Assembly (NCBI GenBank): GCA_031761405.1
Contig: JASEVX010000007.1
Coordinates: 29,600,859-29,664,858 of the forward strand
From: Serripes groenlandicus
Taxonomy: Eukaryota; Mollusca; Bivalvia; Cardiida; Cardiidae
DNA: 64,000 nucleotides
Direction: 5' to 3'
In this document: positions 33,511 to 45,090 of the stretch, in pieces
Layout: every line of letters begins with the position of its first letter
Position numbering within the stretch: the stretch's first letter is position 1
Made by a program: the position numbers and the translations under genes
The notes under the pieces: model-generated
Seen by the model: the letters and a program-made list of their open reading frames with translations, nothing else
What the model was told of the DNA's origin: nothing
Databases searched by the model: none

Positions 33511-34399
33511 AGTAGAGAAAATTAGGGCAATACATGTCAGGTCATAACCTGATTCAGTCTTAAATTAAATTGATATTGGAGAGAGTTTCCTGTGGAGATA
33601 TAAAGACCCAAAACATCGAATGGGTATAAACATATGAACGGTAAAGGTGTTCGAAATTTACAACACGAATATACTGCAAAAACCCCACTTTCTTATATTG
33701 TTTCATTAAAATGTCGAAAGAGCAAAAACGTCCTTTTTTTTGTTCCCGGTTCAAGCAATTACATTACATAGAAAAGCGAAGAAGCCGATAAGAAAACGAA
33801 CAGAGCATATTCTGGAGAACCTTCCTCGTATTACTACGTAATATCCACCCTCTTACACAATCGGTCATAAGAGTGAGTGTAAGTAACGGTAACTCTGCAA
33901 AGGAGATTGCGTAAGATGTAAGGAACCAGACTTCATATAGCACGCATTATTTTGGTTCCCGGTTTGATGTACTATTGAAGTTATAAAGGGTATGAGGCAG
34001 GTTACCAATTCGGTATTTATTGTTTAGATTAGATACAGTATTCATTTTGCTAAACTAAATATGTACATACATTGAATTAATATATAGGCCTTTGTCTTTG
34101 TGTTTAAATTTGTAAAACTTGCACATGTACAGAGTGTGTAAAAGGGATGTTTTAAAAGTCATTTACCTTAAATTAATTAACTTAGTACGGACAAAGAGAA
34201 ATCCCGATATATGGTCCCTCTTGCAGGTCTATATATCTCCTTGTGCTAAATTTCAAAGCATTCCTACAGGAAACCGCCTACTGGCGGCTTCCAATGATGC
34301 AAGTTCTTATTAGTTTGAGTAAATACTATTTTAGATGACTTTTGATTTCCTCTAGAAAACAGCGTCTTTACATTATGTCTGCATGCAAGATATAGATAC
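33511..34399. other. AT-rich spacer, nothing recognised
   Basis: No coding frame with domain-like features. A short block near 33860-33920 (AGAGTGAGTGTAAGTAACGG, CTGCAAAGGAGATTG) resembles part of the Helentron-like repeat (about 32120-32165). Confidence 0.4.
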
Positions 34400-34403
34400 A
34401 TAG

Positions 34404-34638
34404 AGAGGGCTTGGCGTGAAACGGTTGTAACTAAAAACCTATTTTGAAAACCCTGGTTTAGGGGCAATTTTGACCCCTTTGTAAACAATGCACATTTAGG
34501 TGCCATTGCTCAGAACGAGCAATGGCACCTAAATGTCCATTATTTATCAAGTAAAATGATTTAACGCTTATAAAGAGATGATTAACCTTGGTAAAAAAAT
34601 ACCAATTTAAGTTACAACCGTTTCACGCCAAGCCCTCG
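34404..34638. mobile_element. FB4 fold-back MITE, copy 2
   Basis: Termini AGAGGGCTTGGCGTGAAACG and CGTTTCACGCCAAGCCCTCG, flanked by ATAG at 34400-34403 and 34639-34642. The centre is a perfect hairpin: GTGCCATTGCTC, short loop, GAGCAATGGCAC. It confirms the 4 bp target duplication seen with copy 1 and shows that the target sequence is not fixed. Confidence 0.9.
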
Positions 34639-34723
34639 ATAGGCTGATGTTGAAAGCTCTTCTTTGACGGCGGCGACGTACTCTGACGTCACGGGTTTTC
34701 AGACGACTCCTAGGCTTGATATC

Positions 34724-34923
34724 NNNNNNNNNNNNNNNNNNNNNNNNNNNNNNNNNNNNNNNNNNNNNNNNNNNNNNNNNNNNNNNNNNNNNNNNNNNNN
34801 NNNNNNNNNNNNNNNNNNNNNNNNNNNNNNNNNNNNNNNNNNNNNNNNNNNNNNNNNNNNNNNNNNNNNNNNNNNNNNNNNNNNNNNNNNNNNNNNNNNN
34901 NNNNNNNNNNNNNNNNNNNNNNN
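34724..34923. other. Assembly gap, 200 N
   Basis: Exactly 200 unknown bases, probably a scaffolding placeholder of arbitrary length. Frames spanning it are artefacts. Confidence 0.99.
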
Positions 34924-35142
34924 GACGTTTGATAAAAGACATTGTGACCTGCGTCATTCGTCTTTCACCAATGGGCTGTTTAACAGTCTATGTGGAAAAT
35001 CAGCCAGCTGCTTGTAAAGTATGTTGTGTGGTGTACTGATGTGGGAAAACCAGGAAGCGCATGAGTAGGTGAACTGGCCGGCGTGATATGACTGAAAAAC
35101 TGTTGAAAAACGGCGTTAAACCCCAATCAATCAATCAATCAA
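34924..35142 (+). repeat. SINE 3' part, plus strand
   Basis: GACCTGCGTCATTCGTC, GAAAACCAGGAAGCGCATGA, GTAGGTGAACTGGCCGGCGT, GATATGACTGAAAAACTGTT and AACGGCGTTAAACCCC followed by (CAAT)n. This is the same family as 52024-52316 on the other strand. The head is lost in or beyond the gap. Confidence 0.85.
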
Positions 35143-35259
35143 CCATACCAACTGCGCGAGTAATGGTTAAGTCCCATATGAAGCAACCAAATATTGCAAT
35201 TAATATAAACTGCAACCTAACATCGCAATCAATTCTAAATTTAGTTGGTTTATTGAATG

Positions 35260-35505
35260 ATTGTTAAATGTTTTAAGCCGCTTTTCAACACTGTTTATTT
35301 TTTCAAATAAATCACCTCGTTTCCTGGGAAAGTTACCAGTATTATTTACTCCAGCAAGTCAGTCGAAATGCTAACCCCGTAACCCTGAGCGCAAAAGGAG
35401 CCATCTCTAACTTTGTTAAAGAATTTGGTTTGACCCGGCTGCGGATCGAACCCACCACCTCCTGCACCCGAGGCGCTAAGTTTAAACTGAACGGAAGCAC
35501 ATTTC
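35260..35505 (-). repeat. tRNA-derived SINE, minus strand
   Basis: Tail on the left (CCGCTTTTCAACACTG, TTTCCTGGGAAAGTTACCAG), tRNA head on the right. On the minus strand the head reads GCGCCTCGGGTGCAGGAGGT and then B box GGTTCGATCCGC. Confidence 0.75.
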
Positions 35506-35822
35506 GCTAAAACCATGTGTGAACCATGTAAAACGAATTAACAAAGTTTCCTGTGTCCGTGCATTACGGTCGTATACCATGCCAAATATTCTGAATTCAG
35601 ACGAGTTTTAGCTATAACGTAATTATGTAGTGCATTTTACGACGCGCGTATCCCATATGATATTGATTATCGTGTTGTGAAACATGTGCGTTTGAAAATT
35701 AAATGTCTAGCTCTAAATCCTGAGGGTGCAAATTTAAATAGCGTGCATATACTGGTAATTTAATCAACGATTAATTTGAAAGTGTCTGGTTTTGGCAAAG
35801 TTACTAGTACAAACATTGGTAA

Positions 35823-36285
35823 ACCCTTTTACTACTTGTAACAAATCTAAAGCAGACGACTTTGAAAACATCTTGGCAAACAGAATTGAGCTAGAAAACC
35901 AACATTATGGCCTCTGCGTAATGTATCGACCCAGATCAGCCTGCGCAGTCCACGCAGACTGATCCAGGCCGACACATTCTGTCTCAGGGGGATAGAGGTA
36001 TAGAGTAATGATTCCTGAAACAGAAAATACACAGGAGGCGAACAGTGTCTATCCGGGAAAGCCTGCGCGGTATGCTTATGCTGATCCGAGTCGATACTTT
36101 ACGCAGAGTCAACAATGATGGTTTTCTCGCGGGACGGCTCATATTGTAAATCTTTACAAATAAGGTTCTTTTTTCGAAGTTGGAATCATTGTCGTAAAAG
36201 GAGAAATTGCTCATTTTGATTTCACAATGAAAGTCGTCTGCTGCAGTGGCGTCCAAAAGCGTCTGTATGTGGGAAAGGGGTAAAC
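35823..36285. repeat. MITE-1 split by MITE-2 (nested) in unit A
   Basis: MITE-1 left part 35823-35880 (AAACCCTTTTACTACTTG, AAGCAGACGACTTTG) and right part 36143-36285 (AAAAGGAGAAATTGCTC, AAGTCGTCTGCTGCAGTGGC, GTGGGAAAGGGG). MITE-2 occupies 35887-36142 with a small loss at its left terminus. The same nest is in unit B, so it predates the duplication. Confidence 0.85.
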
Positions 36286-36477
36286 ATCTGTTTCAACAGC
36301 TGGTAGAAACTAACTACATCACATGAAGATAACCAGACAAGGGTTTGTTCAACTAATACATAGTTCCCAGAACTACAATAATGTCTACCATTTTGATAGG
36401 CAAATATGATGAGCATTTATAGAGAATATTAAACAAAAAAAAGAGATAATTAGGAATACAAACACCAAGGAATTTAA

Positions 36478-36690
36478 GTTTGACAACCTAACGTCGTTGT
36501 TGCCTTTGTATGATCTGATTATATTGTGCTATCCATATGGATTTTTAGATAATTTAAATAACAAACCTTAACAACACTATCTGACTTATTGGAACTACAT
36601 CATCACATTACATTATATTCTCTGTATTGTGTTATTTGTACTGCTTGTACATGATTGCAAATAAAATATTTTGTATTGTATTTTTTGTAT
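36478..36690 (+). repeat. Possible LINE 3' tail, unit A only
   Basis: Ends with GCAAATAAAATATTTTGTAT and short TTGTAT repeats, reminiscent of a LINE 3' end. Unit B lacks most of it, with TATATTG microhomology at the junction, so B may have lost it by deletion rather than A having gained it. Confidence 0.35.
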
Positions 36691-37246
36691 ATTGACTTCT
36701 TGATTCAATTATTTTTGCACATGCAATTGTTTGATTTAATTAGATTTCATAACGAATCAGAGGTTACTCTACATGCTCCATTAAATCAAATCTAATTACG
36801 GTTTGTACGACAGGTGTCAATACTGCTATGCCACCTCGGCATCCTCAGATTCCAATATAAACGTATACTAATGCCAGAAGATGATTAGAACCGTATGTGA
36901 TTACTTTGCGAAAAGAGTGCTATCAGATCAGATCAGATCACTGGATGCAGTTGCCCCATGGCTGGCTCTCGTAGAGCACGTCACTAAAACAATGTTTATG
37001 CATCCTTGATTCATCTCTTTCCCGTGCTGATTCGAGCAAGTACGAATACATGTCCCATGAACATCCGTCATTTCACCCAGTAACTAATCCAAAGGCAGCT
37101 TAATTTTCTTACACTTTACTGCCGAAATATATCCCTCGTGAACTCGAAATGTTCATTTAATTACACGAATCTGTAACTTGTGACAGGCGTTCCCTTTATT
37201 TGAATAATTCTAACATGTTACAGACGAAAGAAAGGAAGGAGTTGTG

Positions 37247-37441
37247 TTAACCCTTTCCCTAATATGACAATTCGGCAGCAGACGACTTTGAACATATTTT
37301 GTCAATAAATAGAAAATCTCTATAACTGAATGGATAACTAAAAGTGGAAAATATTGCGGCAAAATGAGAAATTGCTCGTTTTGAGTAATTTCTTCTTTTG
37401 TCACTATGTTTTCAAAAAGCCGTCTGCTGCAGAGGCGTCAG
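37247..37441. repeat. MITE-1 truncated, unit A
   Basis: TTAACCCTTTCCC at 37247, hairpin GAAATTGCTC/GAGTAATTTC and CCGTCTGCTGCAGAGGCGTC. It ends abruptly at GTCAGAAACATAATG. Unit B carries the same truncation at 43665-43861, so it is older than the duplication. Confidence 0.88.
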
Positions 37442-37664
37442 AAACATAATGAAACTTGTTCACCAGGAGAATAGCGAACACCCGAGCGGGTTAATACATA
37501 CACACAGTATAGCCAGAGCATTCACTGTCCGATTGAATGTTGTATCGCTCCAACTGTAAGCCCAGTTCGAATCACGTGGTGTCCGGGGTCTCCCGGTGTG
37601 TTTTTTTTTTCACACAAAACAAAACGCGATTACATGTTAAGTATGCTCTAAACCGGTATTTTCG

Positions 37665-37858
37665 AGAATTCAATAACAATCATTGTAACTAGCGTCATTC
37701 GTTTTATATCGATAGGCTAACAAGTCTAAATGGGAAGTGCGTTGCGTGGATTCAAGGCGCGACGATGTTAGGAAACACACGTTACGTGAACTTGTTGCAG
37801 GGCTATAACTGAAATACCATTGAAAACGAGGCTATACTCCAATTAATCAATCAAGGAC
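37665..37858 (+). repeat. SINE, degraded, unit A
   Basis: GTAACTAGCGTCATTCG, AAATGGGAAGTGCGTTGCG, GGCTATAACTGAAATACCAT, TGAAAACGAGGCTATACTCC and AATTAATCAATCAA follow the order of the SINE at 34924-35142. Its copy in unit B is at 44082-44283. Confidence 0.65.
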
Positions 37859-38355
37859 GCAGACATTGAGCAGGATTAATATACACTTACGGTGTGATTC
37901 AGTATATATGTAAAATAAATATGTTTTAAACTGAATGTAACGTCTGACAGAACGGATTTTCACATATGAGCTGCGACCATTGTAATTCACGATTAGCCAT
38001 CTACTTAGTGCGATCCAACTCTACTCTGATCGACATTTAGACATCGCACGTTTCAGGAAACGAATGTAAAGAAGTTATTATGTGGACCTTGTAGCATTGA
38101 TACGCATGCATGTCTTTTTCTACACGTGACGTAATGACGTCAATGCAGGTTGTCATGGGGCACCCTTTCCTACTGCAGAAGCATTTCATGCATCTGCGGA
38201 AGCTAGCTTTTGCCACGTTGATTTCAATTATAATAAATAACTTAACAGTCATTAGAAGCATACATAACATGTGGCTTCGGGAGCGGAAGGTCGAAAGATC
38301 AAATCCCGCGTGTGGGATTCGTAATGATATGGCCGGCTGGTGGACAGCCAGCTAG

Positions 38356-38585
38356 TTAACCCTTTCCCTCATATAGACGCTTTCGGACGCATCTGCAGCA
38401 GACGGCTTTTTGAAAACATAGTGACAAAAGCAGAAATTGCACAAAACGTGCAATTGTTCCTTTTGCCACAATGTTTTCCACTTTTAGTCATAGGTTATCC
38501 ATTAAATTATGGAGATTTTCTACGTTTTGACAAAATACGTTCAAAGTCGTCTGCTGCAGAATTGTCGTATGAGGGAAAGGGTTAA
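38356..38585. mobile_element. MITE-1, unit A-specific insertion (230 bp)
   Basis: TTAACCCTTTCCC to GGGAAAGGGTTAA. Unit B has GCTAGTTAAATAAAGG with a single TTAA at 44797-44800 where A has the element with TTAA on both sides. This shows a TTAA target duplication and an insertion after the segmental duplication. Stem type GCAC/GTGC. Confidence 0.97.
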
Positions 38586-39846
38586 ATAATGGTATCAAAT
38601 GTTTACCTGCCTGCTGCCTGTCAAACAGGACGGGATTCGGTAAACTAGCCAAGGTGTCTCATCAGCAAGAAATGGCTGACCGTTTCAATAGGGATGACAC
38701 TGTGATTAACAAATACTTTACTTTACTTTACATAAGGAAACCAACATGAATCACGACGATATAACACTTACTTACGATCCCAGTGTAATTTTACCCCACC
38801 GGTCTCCATTGTGACCGGAGATCAAACCTGTGACACCCTGTCTCGAATCAACCTCTGGACCGTGTATAATTAACACATAAAACCCCATTCAATCAAACAC
38901 AAACGAACACAGCTGTGCAATAGGAAGGGATTTAAAAGTACACAACAAAAAACATTGTTTTTCTGCAATAACCGACAACACATGTTACCATATTATTTGT
39001 TTTTGTATTTTTATTGAACTACAAACACACAAACTAATCTTCCGCGAGGGGTCCGTGTAATCGGTTTACGTCATAGAATGCATCTTAACCAACAGACGAA
39101 ACCGAATCTATTTTGACAAGTTAATTATGCGTTCCCGCCATGATTTCTGTCAAAAGAAATCCATGCTTCTGCGTTGCAATGCTGTACCAATCGATGCCTT
39201 TATGAATACAGTTCCGATGACGATGTCAAATAAAGATGAACTCGTTTGTTATCTAACGGGCTAATAGGCTGGAATTTTCTTCCAGTTGAACAACTGCTTA
39301 ATCGAATAAAATATATTATCTTGTAGTGACCACACGACTTCTCTTCTGAATTAATGAGCGGTGCTCTGAGAAAAACCGATCATAGAGCATTTTCGACCCT
39401 ACACATTTAATGATATATAAATTCGAAATAATCGGCAATCACAGCTTCTCTTTCTCGTTTTTTGTATGGGTCATCTCCCTTGTTGATCTGAGACGACATA
39501 TGTATGCCAATGTTTGCTACTGCAGCGAAGTTTAGGTCTGGTTTTAATGAGAATATATACATGAAATATTATGCCTTCAGGGTTGCACCTTAATTTAAGA
39601 CGCGACTTTATAAGCCAATATCAGTGGAGGTCGTATTGAATCCGTACAAGCAGATTACAAGCGTCATATTTGACAAGTCTCTATTTTCATACACGCCATG
39701 GTTTCTTTCCAATCACCTGAATGTATCCGCCCGATTCTACCATTCATAGATCACATGTCATTTCACTGTAGTTCTTTAGTCCTGTTTTGAAAAGTGAGCC
39801 CGATAACAATTCTAAGCAAATTTGTCGATGACTAGATTACGGTCGT

Positions 39847-40076
39847 TTAACCCTTTCCCTCATACAACAATTCTGCAGCAGACGACTTTGAACATAGTTT
39901 GTCAAAAGTTGGAAAATCTCCATAATTGAATGGATAACCTATGACAAAAAGTGGAAAACATTGTGGCAAAAGGAGAAATTGCACGTTTTGTGCAATTTCT
40001 TCTTTTGTCACTATGTTTTCAAAAAGCCGTCTGCTGCAGAGGCGTCAGAAAGCGTCTATATAAGGGAAAGGGTTAA
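39847..40076. mobile_element. MITE-1, intact, unit A
   Basis: TTAACCCTTTCCC to GGGAAAGGGTTAA, hairpin GAAATTGCAC/GTGCAATTTC. Unit B carries the same insertion at 46847 with its right end deleted, so the insertion predates the duplication. Confidence 0.93.
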
Positions 40077-40194
40077 GCTGTAGGGTGTAATATTTGTTTC
40101 GTCGGAACGCTTGTTCTGGTAATTTTATCCAACCGTGATAAATACCCGCGTGTAAGAAAAGAATGTGTCAGCACGAGTTTGTTATTGGCGGGTA

Positions 40195-40325
40195 AGCGTA
40201 ACGTGTAAGTGGAACGTGTAAGCGTAACGTGTTTACAAGTGGAACGTGTAAGTGGAACGTGTTTACAAGTGGAACGTGTAAGTGTAACGTGTTTACAAGT
40301 GGAACGTGTTACAAGTGTAACGAGG
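40195..40325 (+). repeat. GTGTAAG/GGAACGTG minisatellite, unit A
   Basis: Irregular repeats of GTGTAAGTGGAACGTG and TTTACAAGTGGAACGTG. Unit B has only a short version near 47150-47185, so the array has expanded in A or contracted in B. Confidence 0.8.
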
Positions 40326-41118
40326 GATAGAATGTACGTATGAACTATTCAATAGTTGATGCATAGAAATAATATGTTACATTTTCGTTCGTTTGTGAAA
40401 TTTGATGTTAATTGTCATAACTTGAGTCAATGTTACATACATATAAGCTCCATTTCACTCTTTTAAGATTGCTAATATGGATTGCATCGCAGTGAGTCAA
40501 ACATTACATTTACGCCTAATTGACATATCATCCGACTGGAGCCATTTCATATTAGGGAATTCTTTTTTTCCTCATCCTGGTGTCTATAAATCCGGCCAAT
40601 GTAAGTAATATAGCTTGGCAATGATCTCGGTAGCCACATTAACAACGTTCACAGATATTAGTAGATTTAATAAGACTTTTTCAATTTGAAGTCACACGAC
40701 GCAGTTGTTAAAAGTACACATAGTCGTTAAAGATCCTGAGTAAAGGTTTCATATCTTTTTCATATGATGTTTTGAATCTGAAAGAGAGTAAAGGGTCATA
40801 TTAGAAGGTACCTCATATTAGATACGAAGTTAACTGATTTTACGTATTAAAGCGATTTTGAGTGTCGTCAGTTTAGTAAATATCTGAGGTTGTATGAATA
40901 CATAGTTCCAAATAATTTGTTATTACAAAAAGAATTTTATATACCGAGGTGAAAAACGTATGCGGGAAAATGAATAAACTGTGCATCTTCAAGTAATTTC
41001 TATATTCAAAAGTCGTCTGCTGCAGATGAGTATGAAGATGTTTGTATCAATGAGTAGATTATTTTACAATATAATGTAAGTGCGAGAACAGCTAAAAATT
41101 AAGTAACCGTACTGGGTT

Positions 41119-41349
41119 TTAACCCTTTCCCTCATATCGACGCGTTCTGACGCCCCATGCAGTAGACAGCTTTTTGAAAACATAGTGACAAAAGAAGAAA
41201 TTGCACAAAACGTGCAATTTCTCCTTTTGCCACAATGTTTTCCACTTTTAGTCATAGGTTATCCATTCAATCATAGAGATTTTCTACTTTTTTACAAAAT
41301 ATGTTCAAAGTCGTCTGCTGCAGAATTGTTGCATGAGGGAAAGGGTTAA
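41119..41349. mobile_element. MITE-1, second unit A-specific insertion (231 bp)
   Basis: TTAACCCTTTCCC to GGGAAAGGGTTAA. Unit B has ATTTTAAGCCG with a single TTAA at 48014-48017. Left of the site, B keeps about 25 bp (AAGGATTTATTTATC...) that A lacks. Stem type GCAC/GTGC. Confidence 0.93.
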
Positions 41350-42675
41350 GCCGTTTTATCAATGTTCATTTATGCTACTGCGGCCTATTCACATACCCTC
41401 GTTCTGATAACATAGGGTGAATGGTGAGTGAGGAAGCAAGTGATAACTCGCTCAGACTATGACGAGGATTAGATTGGAAGCCTAACGCAATATGATTGTC
41501 TGATCACTCAATGCATATGCTTCACTGTCGCTTACGGATGTCTGGTCGCTTAAGGTGTTATATTTCACCGGTCGCTTAAGACAAATTAATCTTTTTTTCA
41601 CAGTTAGGCTTATTTATTCATTAACACTGTTGATCCAATCGGACATTCACGAAGAACACTTGACAATGATTGATATTTCGATCGTTAGATAACAGAAAAT
41701 GAAAATGTTACACAACCACCTCGATCATTAATCATGCTCTTTAGAAGAAATGTTCTGATCACTCATATAATGGATCGTAAATCATCATATGAGACACGCC
41801 GCGCAATAAACGCGTACGTCTCTCCGTTCATAGCAAGAACAATAGAGTTGCATAATGACATTGACTGATTTCGGACAGCACCTGTCGTCGGAGGCGTCAA
41901 TGATACTTCTCCCCGACTACTAGACGAACCGGGAATAGTTGATCAGACTCCACGGCGTGCGGCACATGCTGATATAGATCTTTGCTGTACGAAAAGCCTC
42001 GATGGTTGCTGTTCGTATGACGTGATACAATTGTTTATATGAGTCAGGCGAAATTGGTCAGTTTCACATACCAACAGTAAACTCAGGCCACAGTTCTCTA
42101 AAAGAGACTTATTTGTAAATTTTCTTACGAAAAGCTAGAACTACGTTTTGTCACAGCGATAGTTAGAATGCCGTACACATGTATGTGATATCGTTGTGGT
42201 GATGGAACAAGTATTCTTTTCTGCATGTGTGGCCCATATACCGTGTATTGAGTAAGACTTTTGGAAATCAACCATCGCCGCTTCCCTGCCCTTGAAGATT
42301 AAGACTGGATTGTGTATATAAGCAATATAATCGGCATCTTCCGTGTACTCCCTTCAGTCTGAAAACTAGTCAGAGGGCTTTTTATGAGTACGGTTGGTGG
42401 ATCAACAATGACTTGACTCTGATATAAAACATAATTAATTATAAAACCTCACAATGTCGTTTTAGTGTTGTTGTTTTTTTATCTTAATCATAATAAGCAC
42501 AAACACAAATCCTGAGGGTGCAAATTTAAATAGCCTGCACATACTGGTAATTTAATCAACGATTGATTTGAAAGTGTCTGGTTTTGGCAAAGTTACTAGT
42601 ACAAACATGGTAAACCCTTTTGCTACATGTTACAAATCTGAAGCAGACGACCCTGAAAACATCTCGGCAAACATA

Positions 42676-42940
42676 ATGAGCCGTCTCGCGAGAAAACCAA
42701 CATTATGGCCTCTGCGTAATGTATCGACCCAGATCAGCCTGCGCAGTCCGCGCAGACTGTTTCGGACCGACACATTCCGTCTCTGGGGGATAGAGGTATA
42801 GAGTAATGATTCATGAAACAGAAAATCCACAAGAGGCGAATAGTGTCTATCCGGGATAGCCTGCGCGGCATGCTTAGGCTGATCCGAGTCGATACTTTAC
42901 GCAGAGTCCACAATGTTGGTTTTCTCGCGGGACGGCTCAT
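42676..42940. mobile_element. MITE-2, full 265 bp copy in unit B
   Basis: ATGAGCCGTCTCGCGAGAAA to TCTCGCGGGACGGCTCAT. Best-preserved copy in the window. It sits inside a MITE-1 whose pieces are at about 42612-42670 and 42941-43079. The long minus-strand frame (42734-43213) is a read-through of the repeats. Confidence 0.9.
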
Positions 42941-43664
42941 ATTGTAAATCTTTACGAATAACGTTCTATTTTCGAAGTTGGAATCATTGTCGTAAAAGGA
43001 GAAATTGCTCATTATGATTTCACAGTGAAAGTCGTCTGCTGCAGTGGCGTCCAAAAGCGTCTGTATGTGGGAAAGGGTAAACATCTTTTTCAACAGCTGG
43101 TAAAAACTAACTACATCACATGAAGATAACCAGATAAGGGTTTGTTCAACTAATACGTAGTTCCCAGAACTACAATAATGTCTACCATTTTGATAGGCAA
43201 ATATGATGAGCATTTAAAGAGAATATTAAACAACAAAAAAATGAGATAATTAGGAATACAAACACCAAGGAACTTATATTGATTATATTGACTTCTTGAT
43301 TCAATTAATTTTGCACATGCAATTGTTTGATTTAATTCTATCAGATCAGATCAGATCACTGGATGCAGTTGCCCCATGGCTGGCTCTCGTAGAGCACGTC
43401 CCTAAAACAATGTTTATGCAGCCTTGATTCATCTCTTTCCCGTGCTGATTCGAGCAAGTACGAATACATGTCCCATGAACATCCGTCATTTCACCCAGTT
43501 ACTAATCCAAAGGCAGCTTAATTTTCTTACACTTTACTGCCGAAATATATCCCTCGTGAACTCGAAATGTTCATTTAATTACACGAATCTGTAACTTGTG
43601 ACAGGCGTTCCCTTTATTTGAATAATTCTAACATGTTACAGACGAAAGAAAGGAAGGAGTTGTG

Positions 43665-43861
43665 TTAACTCTTTCCCTAATATGACAATTCGGCAGCAGA
43701 CGACTTTGAACATATTTTGTCAATAAATAGAAAATCTCTATAACTGAATGGATAACTAAAAGTGGAAAATATTGCGGCAAAATGAAAAATTGCTCGTTTT
43801 GAGTAATTTCTTCTTTTGTCACTATGTTTTCAAAAAGCCGTCTGCTGCAGAGGCGTCAGAA
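43665..43861. repeat. MITE-1 truncated, unit B
   Basis: Counterpart of 37247-37441, with the same right-end truncation. The left terminus has changed to TTAACTCTTTCCC. Confidence 0.88.
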
Positions 43862-44081
43862 ACACAATGAAACTTGTTCACCAGGAGAATAGCGAACACC
43901 CGAGCGGGTTTATACATACACACAGTATAGCCAGAGCATTCACTGTCCGATTGAATGTTGTATCGCTCCAACTGTAAGCCCAGTTCGAATCACGTGGTGT
44001 CCGGGGTCTGTCTCCCGTTTTTTTGTTTTTTTCACACAAAACAAAACGCGATTACATGTTAAATATGCTCTAAACCGGTAT

Positions 44082-44283
44082 TTTCGAGAATTCAATAACA
44101 ATCATTGTAACTAGCGTCATTCGTTTTCTATCGATAGGCTAACAAGTCTAAATGGGAAGTGCGTTGCGTGGATGGATTCAAGGCGCGACGATGTTAGGAA
44201 ACACACGTAACGTGAACTTGTTGCAGGGCTATAACTGAAATACCATTGAAAACGAGGCTATACTCCAATTAATCAATCAAGGA
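44082..44283 (+). repeat. SINE, degraded, unit B
   Basis: Counterpart of 37665-37858, including the AATTAATCAATCAA tail. It has a small GGAT duplication in GCGTGGATGGATTC that unit A lacks. Confidence 0.65.
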
Positions 44284-44796
44284 CGCAGACATTTAGCAGG
44301 ATTAATATACACTTAAGGTGTGATTCAGTATCTATGTAAAATAAATATGTTTAAACTGAATGTAACGTCTGACAGAACGGATTTTCACATATGAGCTGCG
44401 CTGAACAAAAACTTCGACCATTGTAATTCACGATTAGCCATCTACTTAGTGCGATCCAACTCTACTCTGATCGACATTTAGACATCGCACGATTCAGGAA
44501 ACGAATGTAAATAAGTTATTATGTGGACCTTGTAGCATTGATACGCATGCATGTCTTTTTCTACACGTGACGTAATGACGTCAATGCAGGTTGTCATTGG
44601 GCACCCTTTCCTACTGCAGAAGCATTTCATTCATCTGCGGAAGCTAGCTTTTGCCACGTTGATTTCAATTGTAATAAATAACTTAACACTCATTTGAAGC
44701 ATACATAAGATGTGGCTTCGGGAGCGGAAGGTCGAAAGATCAAATCCCGAGTGCGGGATTCGTAATGATATGGCCGGCTGGTGGACAGCCAGCTAG

Positions 44797-44800
44797 TTAA
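44797..44800. other. Empty TTAA target site for MITE-1
   Basis: Single TTAA in AGCTAGTTAAATAAAGG, matching the filled site 38356-38585 in unit A. It shows either the original state or a precise excision. Confidence 0.93.
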
Positions 44801-45090
44801 ATAAAGGTATCAAATGTTTACTTGCCTGCTGCCTGTCAAACAGAACGGGATTCGGGAAGTAAACTAGCTAAGGTGTCTCATCAGCAAGACATGGCTGACC
44901 GTTTTAATAGGGATGACACTGTGATAAACAAATACTTTGCTTTACATAAGGAAACCAACATGAATCACGACGATACAACACTTACTTACGATCCCAGTGT
45001 AATTTACCCCACCGGCTCTCCATTGTGACCGGAGATCAAACCTGTGACACCCTGTCTCGAATCCACCTCTCGACCGTGTTTAATTAACAC

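Larger units (their letters stand above)
35719..42510 (+). repeat. Segmental duplication II, unit A (6.8 kb)
   Basis: Starts CCTGAGGGTGCAAATTTAAA and ends GCACAAACACAAAT. It is followed directly by unit B in the same orientation. The two differ by point changes, several indels and specific insertions: A alone has MITE-1 at 38356-38585 and 41119-41349, a longer minisatellite at 40195 and a 36478-36690 segment. A lacks about 618 bp present in B. The breakpoint shows AAAT microhomology. Confidence 0.93.

Noticed and set aside
34607..35039. Long open frames across 34724-34923
   Set aside because: They exist only because 200 unknown bases were translated as open.
42734..43213. 159-codon minus-strand open frame
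   Set aside because: Covers MITE-2 and MITE-1 sequence. Parts of the same peptide reappear wherever these repeats occur.
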